Source: Methylobacter sp. (GTDB taxonomy: Bacteria; Pseudomonadota; Gammaproteobacteria; Methylococcales; Methylomonadaceae). From it: DNA of 64,000 bases. The DNA lies in the NCBI RefSeq assembly GCF_023227905.1, contig NZ_JALOCF010000015.1, forward strand, positions 27,637 through 91,636, written 5' to 3'. This document shows positions 35,217-44,098 of the stretch, in pieces (position 1 is the stretch's first letter; each line of letters opens with the position of its first letter). The notes beneath the pieces were generated by a model. That model did not search any database. It saw only the letters and a list, made by a program, of their open reading frames with translations, and was not told the origin of the DNA. The position numbers and the translations under genes are program-made.

Positions 35217-36503
35217 ATGAATATACTACTTACCGGCGCGACCGGTTTTATTGGTCAACATTTGCTACGCGCCTTATTAACCGAGAATCATCAAGTCACT
35301 GTCTGCTGTCGACACCCCGAGCCATTGCTACGCCAATTTCCCGAGCTGAAAGTCCTTACGCTCGATTTTGAAAACGCCACAGACAGCAACGATTGGCTAC
35401 CGCACCTGCATCAAATCGATGCTGTTATTAATGCGGTAGGCATCATTAAAGAAATCCGCCAAGCGAGCTTTGACGAACTGCATCATCTGGCACCCAGTGC
35501 CTTGTTCAAAGCCTGCGAACAAATGCAGATAAAAAAAGTCGTGCAAATTTCCGCGTTAGGCGCTGAGCTTAATGCGGAGACCGAGTATTTCACCAGCAAG
35601 GCTAAAGCCGATGCACTATTGCAATCGTTAGACCTGGACTGGTTTATCTTCAAGCCCTCGCTGGTATTCGGGCCGGGCGCTAAAAGCATGGGCTTATTGA
35701 CCGCTCTGGCCGCTTTACCGCTAACGCCGGTCATGGATGACGGCCAGCAAGCCGTACAACCGGTTGCTATAAACGATTTGCAACAAGCCGTGTTAGTGGC
35801 GCTACAACCGCAGACTCACGCCCGGCAGATTATTAATGCAGTCGGCCCCCAGCCTATCCGTTTTATAACGCTGCTGAACTTACTGGCTAATCGGCTGGGG
35901 CGGCGCTTAAATCCCGTCCATATCTCCAGCCATTGGCTCGCCGCGCTTAGTTCTTTAGCCGTGGTCATGGATGAGCCCGTACTCAACAAGCAAAGCATCA
36001 CCATGCTGCAACGCGGCAATATTTCCAGCGCCGAGGGTTTCTCCCGTTTTCTAGGCTATAGCCCTGCCTGTCTGGAGCAAACGTTGCTGGCAGCGCCAGC
36101 CTCGCAAGCCGAGCGTTGGCATGCACGCCTGTATTTTCTGCGCCCATTGCTGAATATCAGCATCGCCTTGGTGTGGCTATGGACGGGCATCGTGTCGGCA
36201 TTCCTGTATCCGGCTCACGACAGTTACCAAATGCTGGAGCGAGTCGGCATCACCGGCGGCTTGGCGCCCTGGACATTGTACGGCGCATCGATGGCCGATT
36301 TTGTCTTGGGCATTCTGGTGCTGTCGCGCTGGCGACTGCGGCTGGTGGCGGCGCTGCAAATCGGCATCATGCTGGCCTACATGCTGGTAATCAGCTTTTG
36401 TCTGCCGGAATTCTGGCTGCATCCTTTCGGCCCTTTACTTAAAAATCTGCCATTACTGATGGCAATCCTGGTGTCATTAATTATTGAAGAGGAAAGACCA
36501 TGA
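35217..36503 (+). CDS. SDR-type NAD-binding protein fused to a DoxX-like membrane domain
   Basis: A 428-aa protein. Residues 1-290 are an extended/atypical SDR (NmrA/NDUFA9-like) with the Rossmann motif LLTGATGFIGQHLLRAL and YFTSKAKADALL (YxxxK-like). The last 130 residues are four hydrophobic helices of DoxX-like type (LLNISIALVWLWTGIVSAFLYP ...). SDR-DoxX fusions next to DUF2269 and DUF4166 genes recur in Proteobacteria; function is unknown. The ATG of the next gene overlaps the stop. Confidence 0.82.
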   Translation: MNILLTGATGFIGQHLLRALLTENHQVTVCCRHPEPLLRQFPELKVLTLDFENATDSNDWLPHLHQIDAVINAVGIIKEIRQASFDELHHLAPSALFKACEQMQIKKVVQISALGAELNAETEYFTSKAKADALLQSLDLDWFIFKPSLVFGPGAKSMGLLTALAALPLTPVMDDGQQAVQPVAINDLQQAVLVALQPQTHARQIINAVGPQPIRFITLLNLLANRLGRRLNPVHISSHWLAALSSLAVVMDEPVLNKQSITMLQRGNISSAEGFSRFLGYSPACLEQTLLAAPASQAERWHARLYFLRPLLNISIALVWLWTGIVSAFLYPAHDSYQMLERVGITGGLAPWTLYGASMADFVLGILVLSRWRLRLVAALQIGIMLAYMLVISFCLPEFWLHPFGPLLKNLPLLMAILVSLIIEEERP

Positions 36504-36973
36504 CTTACTTAACCATAAAAAGCCTGCACATTTTCAGCATGATTTTACTATTCGGCACCGGCCTCGGCAGTGCCTTTTACAAGTACATGGCGGACTTGCA
36601 CGGCGATGTCCGCGCCATTTACACTACCAATAAACACGTGGTCCTGGCCGATTGGTTATTCACGACACCGACGGTTTTGATTCAACCGATAACCGGCTAT
36701 TTCCTGCTACAGCAATTGCCGTTCCCTGTCACCACGCCGTGGCTGTTGACCTCCATTATCCTATATTTAATAGCCGGCGCCTGCTGGCTGCCGGTCGTGG
36801 TCTTGCAAATTCGCATGCGTGAGTTATCCAAACAAGCAGCCCAGCAGCAAACGGCATTAAACCCGCAGTATTTCAATTACGCACGGATCTGGTTTTGGCT
36901 TGGAGTACCGGCATTTATAGCCATGGTTCTGATTGTCGTGTTGATGGTCCTGAAACCAACCTTGTGGAGCTGA
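36500..36973 (+). CDS. DUF2269 integral membrane protein
   Basis: A 157-aa protein with four predicted helices, starting MTYLTIKSLHIFSMILLFGTGLGSAFYKY, typical of DUF2269. The conserved His of KSLHIF could ligate a heme or metal, but this is not shown. It overlaps both the SDR gene (ATGA) and the DUF4166 gene (TGATG), so the three are translationally coupled. Confidence 0.82.
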   Translation: MTYLTIKSLHIFSMILLFGTGLGSAFYKYMADLHGDVRAIYTTNKHVVLADWLFTTPTVLIQPITGYFLLQQLPFPVTTPWLLTSIILYLIAGACWLPVVVLQIRMRELSKQAAQQQTALNPQYFNYARIWFWLGVPAFIAMVLIVVLMVLKPTLWS

Positions 36974-37575
36974 TGATGAATACTTCTTTAATGCAACGCG
37001 TACTCGGCGACGATTGGGCAGCCCTGCCCCCGGTGATCCAGCGTCATTATGAAATCACTCTGCCGCAGCAGGCCATCACCGTAACCGGCAATATGAACAT
37101 CGATTACCCGTACTGGCTGACACCGGTCATAAAGCTACTGCGCTTATTCGGCGCATTGGTCGATTTAAAAGGCGAACATCTGCCGGTGCAGGTAAAAAAA
37201 TGGCGGCAAACCGACCCGTCCGTACTGTACTGGCAACGGCACATCCAGGATGCCGACAACGGCAAGCAATGCATATTTGCCTCACGCATGGCCTGGCAAC
37301 AAGACCATGAACTGATTGAATCGGTCGGCATGGGCTTTGGCATCCGCTTAAAGCTCAGCGTTGAACAAGGCAAGCTGGTTTACCAAAGTCGCGGGCATTT
37401 ATTGCAACTGGGACCGCTAACCCTGCCGATTCCTGACAGCCTGCTGTTAGGCCACGCCCTCATCACTGAACAAGCGTTATCGGAACACACCTTTCAGCTG
37501 GACTTTCAGATTGTCCACCCGTTATGGGGCAAGACCTATTACTATGGCGGCATTTTTGAAGTGCCGAAAGCCTGA
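36973..37575 (+). CDS. DUF4166 domain protein
   Basis: A 200-aa protein beginning MMNTSLMQRVLGDDWAALPPVIQRHY, the DUF4166 hallmark, with SLLLGHALITEQALSEHTFQLDFQIVHPLWGKTYYYGG near the C-terminus. The start is taken at 36973, where ATG overlaps the DUF2269 stop; the frame is open further upstream but only inside the other gene. Function unknown; a lipid- or polysaccharide-related role is sometimes inferred from SDR fusions in this family. Confidence 0.8.
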   Translation: MMNTSLMQRVLGDDWAALPPVIQRHYEITLPQQAITVTGNMNIDYPYWLTPVIKLLRLFGALVDLKGEHLPVQVKKWRQTDPSVLYWQRHIQDADNGKQCIFASRMAWQQDHELIESVGMGFGIRLKLSVEQGKLVYQSRGHLLQLGPLTLPIPDSLLLGHALITEQALSEHTFQLDFQIVHPLWGKTYYYGGIFEVPKA

Positions 37576-37951
37576 CTGATCGGATTAATCCGGATCCCGG
37601 TTCAATGACTTGAACCGCAAGTTAAAAATCCGGCCGATGCCCTGACAAAATCGGGGCGTCGGCCGGATCGGACAGGCTTAAACTATTGGCTATTGCAGTG
37701 ATTGATGCAATGCCGTTTTCCTCGCTACTGTCTCGGGCAATTACACTGGTGGTTTTTTTGCCATATGACTGCCCGGGAAAAACTCCATATCCCCAATTAA
37801 AAGCCGAACGGCTAACGGCGCAAGAAACTCGTATAATCGACCTGATGGATATTTAAATATAAAGTTATACGGCATGAGCTTGGGACAAATATGAACAGGC
37901 TATGTTGTTCCAACATCATTAGTTATTTTGTCGAACGAGGGTTTATCAATA
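37576..37951. other. Gap between the DUF4166 and CDF genes
   Basis: No gene seen. It holds the long hairpin at 37628-37668. The rest, including a region of AT-rich sequence at 37840-37930, shows no convincing element. Confidence 0.6.
37628..37668. repeat. Long GC-rich hairpin
   Basis: ATCCGGCCGATGCCC pairs with GGGCGTCGGCCGGAT (one G-T pair) around an 11-base loop. It lies 53 bases after the DUF4166 stop. No U-tract follows, so it may be a repeat element or act as an mRNA 3'-end stabiliser. Confidence 0.75.
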
Positions 37952-38893
37952 ATGGCGCATCATCACCCACACGATCATTGTGCAGGACATCATCACGGCC
38001 ACCCACATAACCAAGGGCGCACTTTAATCTTCACCATATTGCTGAATCTGGTATTTGTGGTGCTTGAGTTCGCCTATGGTTTCATCGCCAACTCAACCGC
38101 ATTAATGGCCGATGCAGGCCACAATGCATCCGACGTGCTCGGCCTGCTGCTGGCATGGGGCGCGCTTATGTTAGCGCGCACACAGCCCAATCAGCGCTAC
38201 ACCTACGGACTGCGCAGCACATCCATTCTGGCGGCACTTGCTAACGCAGCATTGCTGTTGGTGGCATGCGGAGCAATTGCATGGGAAGCCGGTCACCGCT
38301 TTTCCCAACCGCCGACGGTTGCCGGTTTAACCGTATCAATTGTCGCGGCGGTTGGTATCGTCATCAATGGCCTGTCCGCGTGGCTGTTGAGGAAAGGCAG
38401 CAAAGACGATCTGAACGTTAGAGGCGCTTACCTGCATATGCTGGCGGATACCGTCGTATCGCTTGCAGTGGTGATCACCGGCCTGGCTATGTTTCAGTCC
38501 GGCTGGTACTGGCTCGACCCGAGCATCAGCCTGGTGATTGTCGTTGTGATCGTGATCGGGACACTGGGCTTGTTACGCGATTCGTTGCGCTTGGTATTGA
38601 GCGCCGTGCCTGAGCAGGTCAATGCGCCTGAAATCGACTTGTACCTGCGGCAATTGGACGGCGTAACGGATATTCATGATTTGCATATTTGGGGCCTAAG
38701 CACCACCGAAACCGCATTGACAGCGCATCTGGTTATGCCTGACGGCTACCCTGGCGATGTCTTTATGGATAACATCGCATGTACGCTGAAAGAACGGTAT
38801 TCCATTCATCACAGCGCCTTGCAGGTTGAACAAGGGACCACCAATCACACCTGTCCACTGTCTATATCGAAACCTTTACCGCATCGCCATTAA
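37952..38893 (+). CDS. Cation diffusion facilitator (Zn/Co/Cd efflux)
   Basis: About 313 aa. A His-rich cytoplasmic N-terminus (HHHPHDHCAGHHHGHPH) precedes six helices. The metal site pairs are ADAGHNASD in helix 2 and HMLADTVVS in helix 5 (HxxxD/DxxxD). The C-terminal domain contains DIHDLHIWGLS and HHSALQVEQG. It resembles CzcD/ZitB. ATG 37952 was chosen for the His-rich start, with a GAGG upstream; a TTG at 37928 is in frame. Confidence 0.92.
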   Translation: MAHHHPHDHCAGHHHGHPHNQGRTLIFTILLNLVFVVLEFAYGFIANSTALMADAGHNASDVLGLLLAWGALMLARTQPNQRYTYGLRSTSILAALANAALLLVACGAIAWEAGHRFSQPPTVAGLTVSIVAAVGIVINGLSAWLLRKGSKDDLNVRGAYLHMLADTVVSLAVVITGLAMFQSGWYWLDPSISLVIVVVIVIGTLGLLRDSLRLVLSAVPEQVNAPEIDLYLRQLDGVTDIHDLHIWGLSTTETALTAHLVMPDGYPGDVFMDNIACTLKERYSIHHSALQVEQGTTNHTCPLSISKPLPHRH

Positions 38894-38974
38894 ATCCGAT
38901 GCCGTTTCTCTAAATAAAAATCATGTTAAGCCGCAGCAATGATTAACAAAATCCCCAGACGCCACCGGGCTCAA

Positions 38975-39766
38975 TCAAGGCTTTTTAATTACTTCATCCC
39001 TCAACACATCAAATGCGTTAAACGCGGTATTCAGGCTCAGCCTCAAGTTAATGATGCAGGCGAGGGTCGTGCTGGTAAAAATACAGATCATGATGGCGAT
39101 TTGATATTTCACCGCCAGCCACGGTTCGCTGCCGCCGAGGATTTGACCCGTCATCATGCCGGGCAAAGAGACCAGTCCCATGGTAGCCATACCGGCGATG
39201 GTCGGGTTAATCGCAGCTTTGACGGCATCCCGGAAATACGGCCGCACGGCTTCCCAGCGTGATGCGCCCAGCATCAGGAAAGTTGCGTATTCGTTTTCGT
39301 TCTTGCGTAATGCCGAATAAAAGCGTTCCAAGGCGATGACGTTGCCTTGCAGGCAGTTGCCGAGGATCATGCCCGCCAAGGGCACAATATAGCGGGCATC
39401 GTAATAATGGGCAGGCTGGATGACCAGGATCACCAGATAAGCGGTGGAAAACAGTATGCTGGAGGCAATGGCGATAAAAGTAGCTAATACGAAATAGCGC
39501 GCTTTAAGTCCTGCGCGCCGCAAAATGCTCAAATCGGCGACCAGCAGCATGACCAGTATCCACAAGCCGTTGAGCCACGGCTGGTTAAGATCGAACAGCA
39601 TTTTCAGATAAATGCCGACCAAGGCTAACTGGATACTCATGCGCAGAATACTGATGCCGATATCTTTGCTCAAGCGCAAACCGACCAGCCACAGCAACAA
39701 CCACGGCACCAAGCAGAGACCGTACAGCAGCGCCATCCGCGGCAATTCAATATCAAGTGTTTCCAT
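38975..39766 (-). CDS. fetB: ABC transporter permease, FetB type (UPF0014)
   Basis: A 263-aa membrane protein with about seven helices and UPF0014 motifs: VLATFIAIASSI, ARYIVPLAGMILGNCLQGNVIALER, FLMLGASRWEAVRPYFRDAVKAA, SLPGMMTGQILGGSEPWLAVKYQ. In E. coli FetAB exports iron and protects against oxidative stress. It overlaps the ATPase gene upstream (start 39766 within 39753-39766). Confidence 0.9.
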   Translation of the reverse strand: METLDIELPRMALLYGLCLVPWLLLWLVGLRLSKDIGISILRMSIQLALVGIYLKMLFDLNQPWLNGLWILVMLLVADLSILRRAGLKARYFVLATFIAIASSILFSTAYLVILVIQPAHYYDARYIVPLAGMILGNCLQGNVIALERFYSALRKNENEYATFLMLGASRWEAVRPYFRDAVKAAINPTIAGMATMGLVSLPGMMTGQILGGSEPWLAVKYQIAIMICIFTSTTLACIINLRLSLNTAFNAFDVLRDEVIKKP

Positions 39767-40415
39767 TGCGCTTTACCTGAGTCAATCGACCCGCTTCAAG
39801 TTCGAAAATAATATCGCAAAGTTCCAGCCACTCGGGGTCGTGAGCCACCGAAAGCACGGTCAGGTTCGGATCGGAGAAAACATCGAACACAACTTGCTTG
39901 CTTTGCGCATCCAGAGCACTGGTCACTTCGTCCAGCAGATACAGCTTTTTTCCCAATAATAGACCCCGAGCCAGCGCAATCCGCTGTTTTTCGCCCCCCG
40001 AAACACGGTTGCTTTCCCGGCTTAAAATATCAGAGGGCAGTTGCAGTCGGAGCAGCACTTCAATAAGTTGGGCTTCGGTAGGGCGATGCCCGCGATGCGT
40101 TTTGAATTGAAACGGCAGAAGCAGTGCTTCCCGTACGGTTTCTGCGCCCAGCATCGGCTCTTGCCCGATGTAAGCGGTGTGGCTTCGGATGGCCTGAACG
40201 GATGAGGAGGATAGCGGTTGTTCCTGAAAGTAAACCGTGCCTGAAGTTATAGGATGGAGTCCCAATAATGCTCTTAGCACACTGCTTTTACCGGAGCCGG
40301 ATTTGCCGCATAACACAGCCTTCTGCCCGGGAAATAGCGAGAAACTAATGTCCGATAGAATGGTTTTTTCGTAGACAGAGACCGATACGTGATCGAATCG
40401 AATGATGGGAAGCAT
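39753..40415 (-). CDS. fetA: ABC transporter ATP-binding protein, FetA type
   Basis: About 220 aa. It carries the Walker A GKSGSGKSS, signature VSGGEKQRIALARG and Walker B KLYLLDEVTSALD. The ATG at 40415 gives MLPIIRFDHVSVSVYEK, a normal N-terminus; the open frame extends 14 codons further up. The pairing with a UPF0014 permease makes FetA the likely identity. It is read away from mdh upstream on the same strand. Confidence 0.88.
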   Translation of the reverse strand: MLPIIRFDHVSVSVYEKTILSDISFSLFPGQKAVLCGKSGSGKSSVLRALLGLHPITSGTVYFQEQPLSSSSVQAIRSHTAYIGQEPMLGAETVREALLLPFQFKTHRGHRPTEAQLIEVLLRLQLPSDILSRESNRVSGGEKQRIALARGLLLGKKLYLLDEVTSALDAQSKQVVFDVFSDPNLTVLSVAHDPEWLELCDIIFELEAGRLTQVKRNGNT

Positions 40416-40531
40416 TAAGTAATTGCTCCAAACTGAAGTGCGGTGACAAAACCACAAATAATACTGTAAGAGCGATTTCGGTAGCCGCCCCTCGCATAGA
40501 TATTTACAAAAGGAGCTGGGGGTAAAGCCTT

Positions 40532-41512
40532 TTATCTCAACAAATGCTTAACGGCCTCCCTTTCTTCTTTTAACTCGGCCTCGGTAGCGCGCATTCTTTG
40601 CCAGCTGAAATCGTTAATTTCCAAGCCTCTGACAACATTAACCTCGCCGTCGACGACCATGACCGGGAAAGAATAAACCAATCCGGACTCAATGCCGTAA
40701 TAACCGTCCGATAACACGGCCATGCTGACCCAGTCGCCCGGTTTGGTGCCCAAAGCCCAGTTTTTCATCTGGCCTATTGCCGCATTGGCAGCCGACGCGG
40801 CGCTGGACTGGCCCCTGGCTTTGATGATTTCCGCGCCCCGTTGCTGAACGATGGGAATAAACTCATTAACGTACCAGTCGTTGTCAACCAAGGACAACGC
40901 ATCCTGTCCTTTGACCTTGGCGTGATGGATGTCGGGATACTGCGTTGTTGAATGATTGCCCCAGACTGTCATATTTTTCACATCGGCCGGCACCACGCCG
41001 CATTTTTCAGCTAACTGGCTTAGTGACCGATTATGATCCAGCCTGGTCATTGCCGAAAAGTTCTCCGCCCCTAAATCCGGCGCATTGCTTAACGCAATCA
41101 GGGCATTGGTATTGGCCGGATTGCCCGTCACCAAAACTTTGACCTTTCTGCTGGCGACGTCGTTCAACGCTTTACCTTGAATCGCAAAAATCTCTGCGTT
41201 CACTTCCAGCAAATCCTTGCGCTCCATGCCCGGACCTCTTGGCCGCGCACCGACTAAAAAGACATAGTCCGCATTCTTGAACGCCACACGGGGATCGTCT
41301 GTGACTTCAATGCGATGCAGTAAAGGAAAAGCACAGTCTTTTAATTCCATAACCACGCCTTTTAACGCGTTCATGGCCGAAGGGATTTCAAGCAAATGCA
41401 ATATGATCGGCTGCTCGTTTCCCAAAAACGCGCCGGCAGCCAACCGAAACAGCAAAGAATAACTGATTTGGCCTGCGGCGCCTGACACAGCAATGTGAAC
41501 GGGTGTTTTCAT
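40532..41512 (-). CDS. mdh: Malate dehydrogenase
   Basis: A 326-aa NAD-dependent enzyme of the cytosolic-type (class 2) MDH family: VSGAAGQISYSLLFRLA (Rossmann), GARPRGPGMERKDLLEVNA, TGNPANTNALIA, TRLDHNRSLSQLA and the catalytic His in WGNHSTTQYPD. It interconverts oxaloacetate and malate, which is also the serine-cycle step that feeds malate thiokinase. Its placement between fetAB and mtdA in the C1 region supports a C1 role as well as a TCA role. Confidence 0.94.
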   Translation of the reverse strand: MKTPVHIAVSGAAGQISYSLLFRLAAGAFLGNEQPIILHLLEIPSAMNALKGVVMELKDCAFPLLHRIEVTDDPRVAFKNADYVFLVGARPRGPGMERKDLLEVNAEIFAIQGKALNDVASRKVKVLVTGNPANTNALIALSNAPDLGAENFSAMTRLDHNRSLSQLAEKCGVVPADVKNMTVWGNHSTTQYPDIHHAKVKGQDALSLVDNDWYVNEFIPIVQQRGAEIIKARGQSSAASAANAAIGQMKNWALGTKPGDWVSMAVLSDGYYGIESGLVYSFPVMVVDGEVNVVRGLEINDFSWQRMRATEAELKEEREAVKHLLR

Positions 41513-41813
41513 CTGTTTTTCCTTTGATTTTTTATTTTTTTCCTGAGCTTACTCGATAAAGCTACCAAGATAATCGGAAAATATTGCAATTAATCCCATT
41601 CCCGACGCCTAACAACCACAGCATAACTTCATTTCCACAGATAATAACGAAGATAAGCCGGTACAAGCAAGCATATCAAAAAAACAGGGTCAAGTTTGTA
41701 CGCCATGTAACACGAAGCGGGCTAAATAAGGCAGTGTTCTGTTTATTGAGTATAATAAACCGGTTTAATAACCGTATTTACAACTACCAGCCCAACCCAT
41801 CACGAGTAAGTTA
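41513..41813. other. Divergent mdh/mtdA intergenic region
   Basis: No gene is credible here; an open frame at 41584-41814 has no ribosome site or protein features. The region holds a candidate mtdA promoter. Confidence 0.6.
41751..41767 (+). promoter_or_regulatory. Candidate mtdA -10 box with adjoining perfect palindrome
   Basis: TATAAT (41751-41756) abuts a perfect 12-base palindrome TAAACCGGTTTA (41756-41767), 46 bases before the mtdA start. No strong -35 is seen, which would fit an activator- or repressor-controlled promoter. Confidence 0.5.
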
Positions 41814-42671
41814 ATGAAAAAACTGTTATTCCAATTCGATACAGACACTCACCCTTCAGTTTTCGATACTGTTGTAGCCTATGATGGCGGTGCAGATCAT
41901 GTCATTGGACACGGTGGATTGACACCCGAAAACATCACGGCTCTGGTGGAAGGCACGATATTTACCCGCGCGCCCAAGGACAAGAAAAATACGGCCATTT
42001 TTGTTGGCGGCAGCGACATGATCGCCGGTCAAGCCTTATTTATTGCGGTGCAAAAACACTTTTTTCCCGGCTTTCAAGTATCAGTCATGCTCGACAGTAA
42101 CGGCAGTAACACTACAGCCGCCGCCGCTGTTGCAAAACTTGCGTCCAGCGGCACGCTGGCCGGAAAAAAAGCCGTGGTGCTGGCCGGCACCGGCCCGGTC
42201 GGTCAACGTGCAGCGGCAATGCTGGCTAAGGAAGGAGCCGAGGTTTCCTTAACAGCCCGCAAAATAGAGCGTGCCGTTCAAGCCTGCGAGAATATGAAAG
42301 CCCGCTTTGGCGTAAATCTAACTCCTGTTGAAGCGTTTGATAACGATGCCCGAGCCAAGGCCATTGAGCATGCGAACATCGTCTTGGCAACCGGCGCGGC
42401 AGGGGTGGAACTGCTGTCGGCCGACCAGTGGCAGCACAACACTCATATTGAAATGATGGCAGACGCCAATGCGACCCCTCCGATCGGCATCGGCGGAATC
42501 GATGTCATGGACAAAGGCAACCTGCGCCACGGTAAAATCATCTGGGGCGCTATCGGTTTTGGCACGCTGAAACTGACCCTTCACCGCGCCTGTATCGCAA
42601 AGTTATTTGAAGACAACAAACAGGTATTCGATGCCGAAAATATCTTTGCGCTGGCAAAGGAAATGGCTTAA
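41814..42671 (+). CDS. mtdA: NADP-dependent methylene-H4MPT/methylene-H4F dehydrogenase
   Basis: A 285-aa enzyme of the MtdA type known from Methylobacterium. The start MKKLLFQFDTDTHPSVFDTV, the LDSNGSNTTAAAAVAKL segment, the NADP motif VVLAGTGPVGQRAAAMLAKEG, and the end ACIAKLFEDNKQVFDAENIFALAKEMA are recognisable. It oxidises methylene-H4MPT or methylene-H4F. With ftfL and glyA it links formaldehyde oxidation and assimilation. It starts a + strand cluster with glycerate kinase, glyA and ftfL. Confidence 0.95.
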   Translation: MKKLLFQFDTDTHPSVFDTVVAYDGGADHVIGHGGLTPENITALVEGTIFTRAPKDKKNTAIFVGGSDMIAGQALFIAVQKHFFPGFQVSVMLDSNGSNTTAAAAVAKLASSGTLAGKKAVVLAGTGPVGQRAAAMLAKEGAEVSLTARKIERAVQACENMKARFGVNLTPVEAFDNDARAKAIEHANIVLATGAAGVELLSADQWQHNTHIEMMADANATPPIGIGGIDVMDKGNLRHGKIIWGAIGFGTLKLTLHRACIAKLFEDNKQVFDAENIFALAKEMA

Positions 42672-42700
42672 ATCGCGTCGCTGCCGCCATTGAACCTGAC

Positions 42701-44098
42701 ATGAGCCTTTTAGCAGATCAAGCCGCTTTGGCTTCGCTTAGACAAGATGCCCTCAGCATTTTTAAGTCTGGCATAGAGGCAGCCGATCCTTACCAGGCTG
42801 TTAAGCGCCACCTAACTCCCGGACTCCTTGGCAACCACTCAAAAGTCCATCTTATCGCATTTGGCAAGGCTGCTTGCGCAATGGCACAGGCGGCGCAGGA
42901 AATCATTCCTGCCGGCAGACTGGCAGGCAGAGGCATAGCCGTCACCAATTATGAAAACGTAACCAGCGTCGACAATGTGGACGTGGTCGGCGCATCGCAT
43001 CCGCTGCCCGACGAAGCCGGGCTTAAAGCCGCTCAAATGATTGCCGACCGGGTGCGGGATGCTCAACAAAACGAGCTGGTACTGGTACTGGTCAGTGGCG
43101 GCGGCTCAGCGCTGATCCCCTACCCTGCCAGCCAAATTACCTTGCAGGAAAAGATTGCCGCTACCGATCTGCTGCTGGCCTGTGGCGCGACCATCAACCA
43201 AATTAACTGCGTCCGCAAACATCTGTCGCGGCTAAAAGGCGGCGGCCTGGCCCGGGTGGCTGCGCCCGCCGATTTGCATGCGCTTATTTTATCCGATGTG
43301 TTGGGCGACGATCTAAGCTCCATTGCCAGCGGCCCCACTGTAGCTGACGACACCACTTATGCTGACGCCATTGAAATTCTTGAAGCCAAAGGTATTTGGG
43401 ATCAAGTACCGGCCAGTGTCCGTCAGCATCTGGAACAAGGCAAATTGGGACGCATTGCCGAAACCCCTAAACCCGGCGATGATATTTTTAAAAATACCCG
43501 GCACACCCTGATCGGCAGCAATACCATCAGCGTCAACGCAATGCTGGTAGCCGCCCGAAAGCTGAATTACGAGGCCGAACTGTACAGCGAGCATTTGTCC
43601 GGCGAAGCCGGAACTGTGGGGGCGACTTTAGTCGCTCAGTGCATTGAAAGGCGGCTGCCAAAAGTAGGCGCTTTAGGCGAAGTCGCCCCACAAAACAAGT
43701 CCATCGCCCTGCTGGCAGGCGGCGAAACCACCGTCACCTTAAAAGGCAACGGGCGCGGCGGACGCAACCAGGAAATGGCCTTGGCTTTTGCACTTGCCGC
43801 AGAACAACACGGCTTAACCGGCAACTGGGCATTCCTTAGCGGCGGCACCGACGGCCGCGACGGCCCAACCGATGCGGCAGGTGGCATTGTTGATAACAAC
43901 TCGATCAAACGTATGACTCAAGCCGGAGTAAACCCCATTGAGCGACTTGAGAATAACGACTCATACACCGCTTTAAAAGCGTCTGAAGACCTCGTGAATA
44001 CCGGCGCGACAGGCACCAATGTCGCCGATCTGCAAATCCTGCTGATCCAGCCTGAACCTTATACAAAAAATATTAATCCAGGAGAAAACCATGTTTAA
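42701..44098 (+). CDS. Glycerate 2-kinase (MOFRL family)
   Basis: A 465-aa protein of the GK2/MOFRL type, which phosphorylates D-glycerate to 2-phosphoglycerate. Motifs: VHLIAFGKAACAMAQAAQEI, LVLVSGGGSALIPYP, NCVRKHLSRLKGGGLARVA, LSDVLGDDLSSIASGPTVADDTTY and the C-terminal LAGGETTVTLKGNGRGGRNQEMALAF ... SGGTDGRDGPTDAAGG. The product enters the serine cycle at 2-phosphoglycerate. It overlaps the glyA start by eight bases. Confidence 0.93.
   Translation: MSLLADQAALASLRQDALSIFKSGIEAADPYQAVKRHLTPGLLGNHSKVHLIAFGKAACAMAQAAQEIIPAGRLAGRGIAVTNYENVTSVDNVDVVGASHPLPDEAGLKAAQMIADRVRDAQQNELVLVLVSGGGSALIPYPASQITLQEKIAATDLLLACGATINQINCVRKHLSRLKGGGLARVAAPADLHALILSDVLGDDLSSIASGPTVADDTTYADAIEILEAKGIWDQVPASVRQHLEQGKLGRIAETPKPGDDIFKNTRHTLIGSNTISVNAMLVAARKLNYEAELYSEHLSGEAGTVGATLVAQCIERRLPKVGALGEVAPQNKSIALLAGGETTVTLKGNGRGGRNQEMALAFALAAEQHGLTGNWAFLSGGTDGRDGPTDAAGGIVDNNSIKRMTQAGVNPIERLENNDSYTALKASEDLVNTGATGTNVADLQILLIQPEPYTKNINPGENHV

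Noticed and set aside
41584..41814. 76-codon open frame upstream of mtdA
   Set aside because: No ribosome site, no recognisable protein features, and it overlaps the candidate mtdA promoter.
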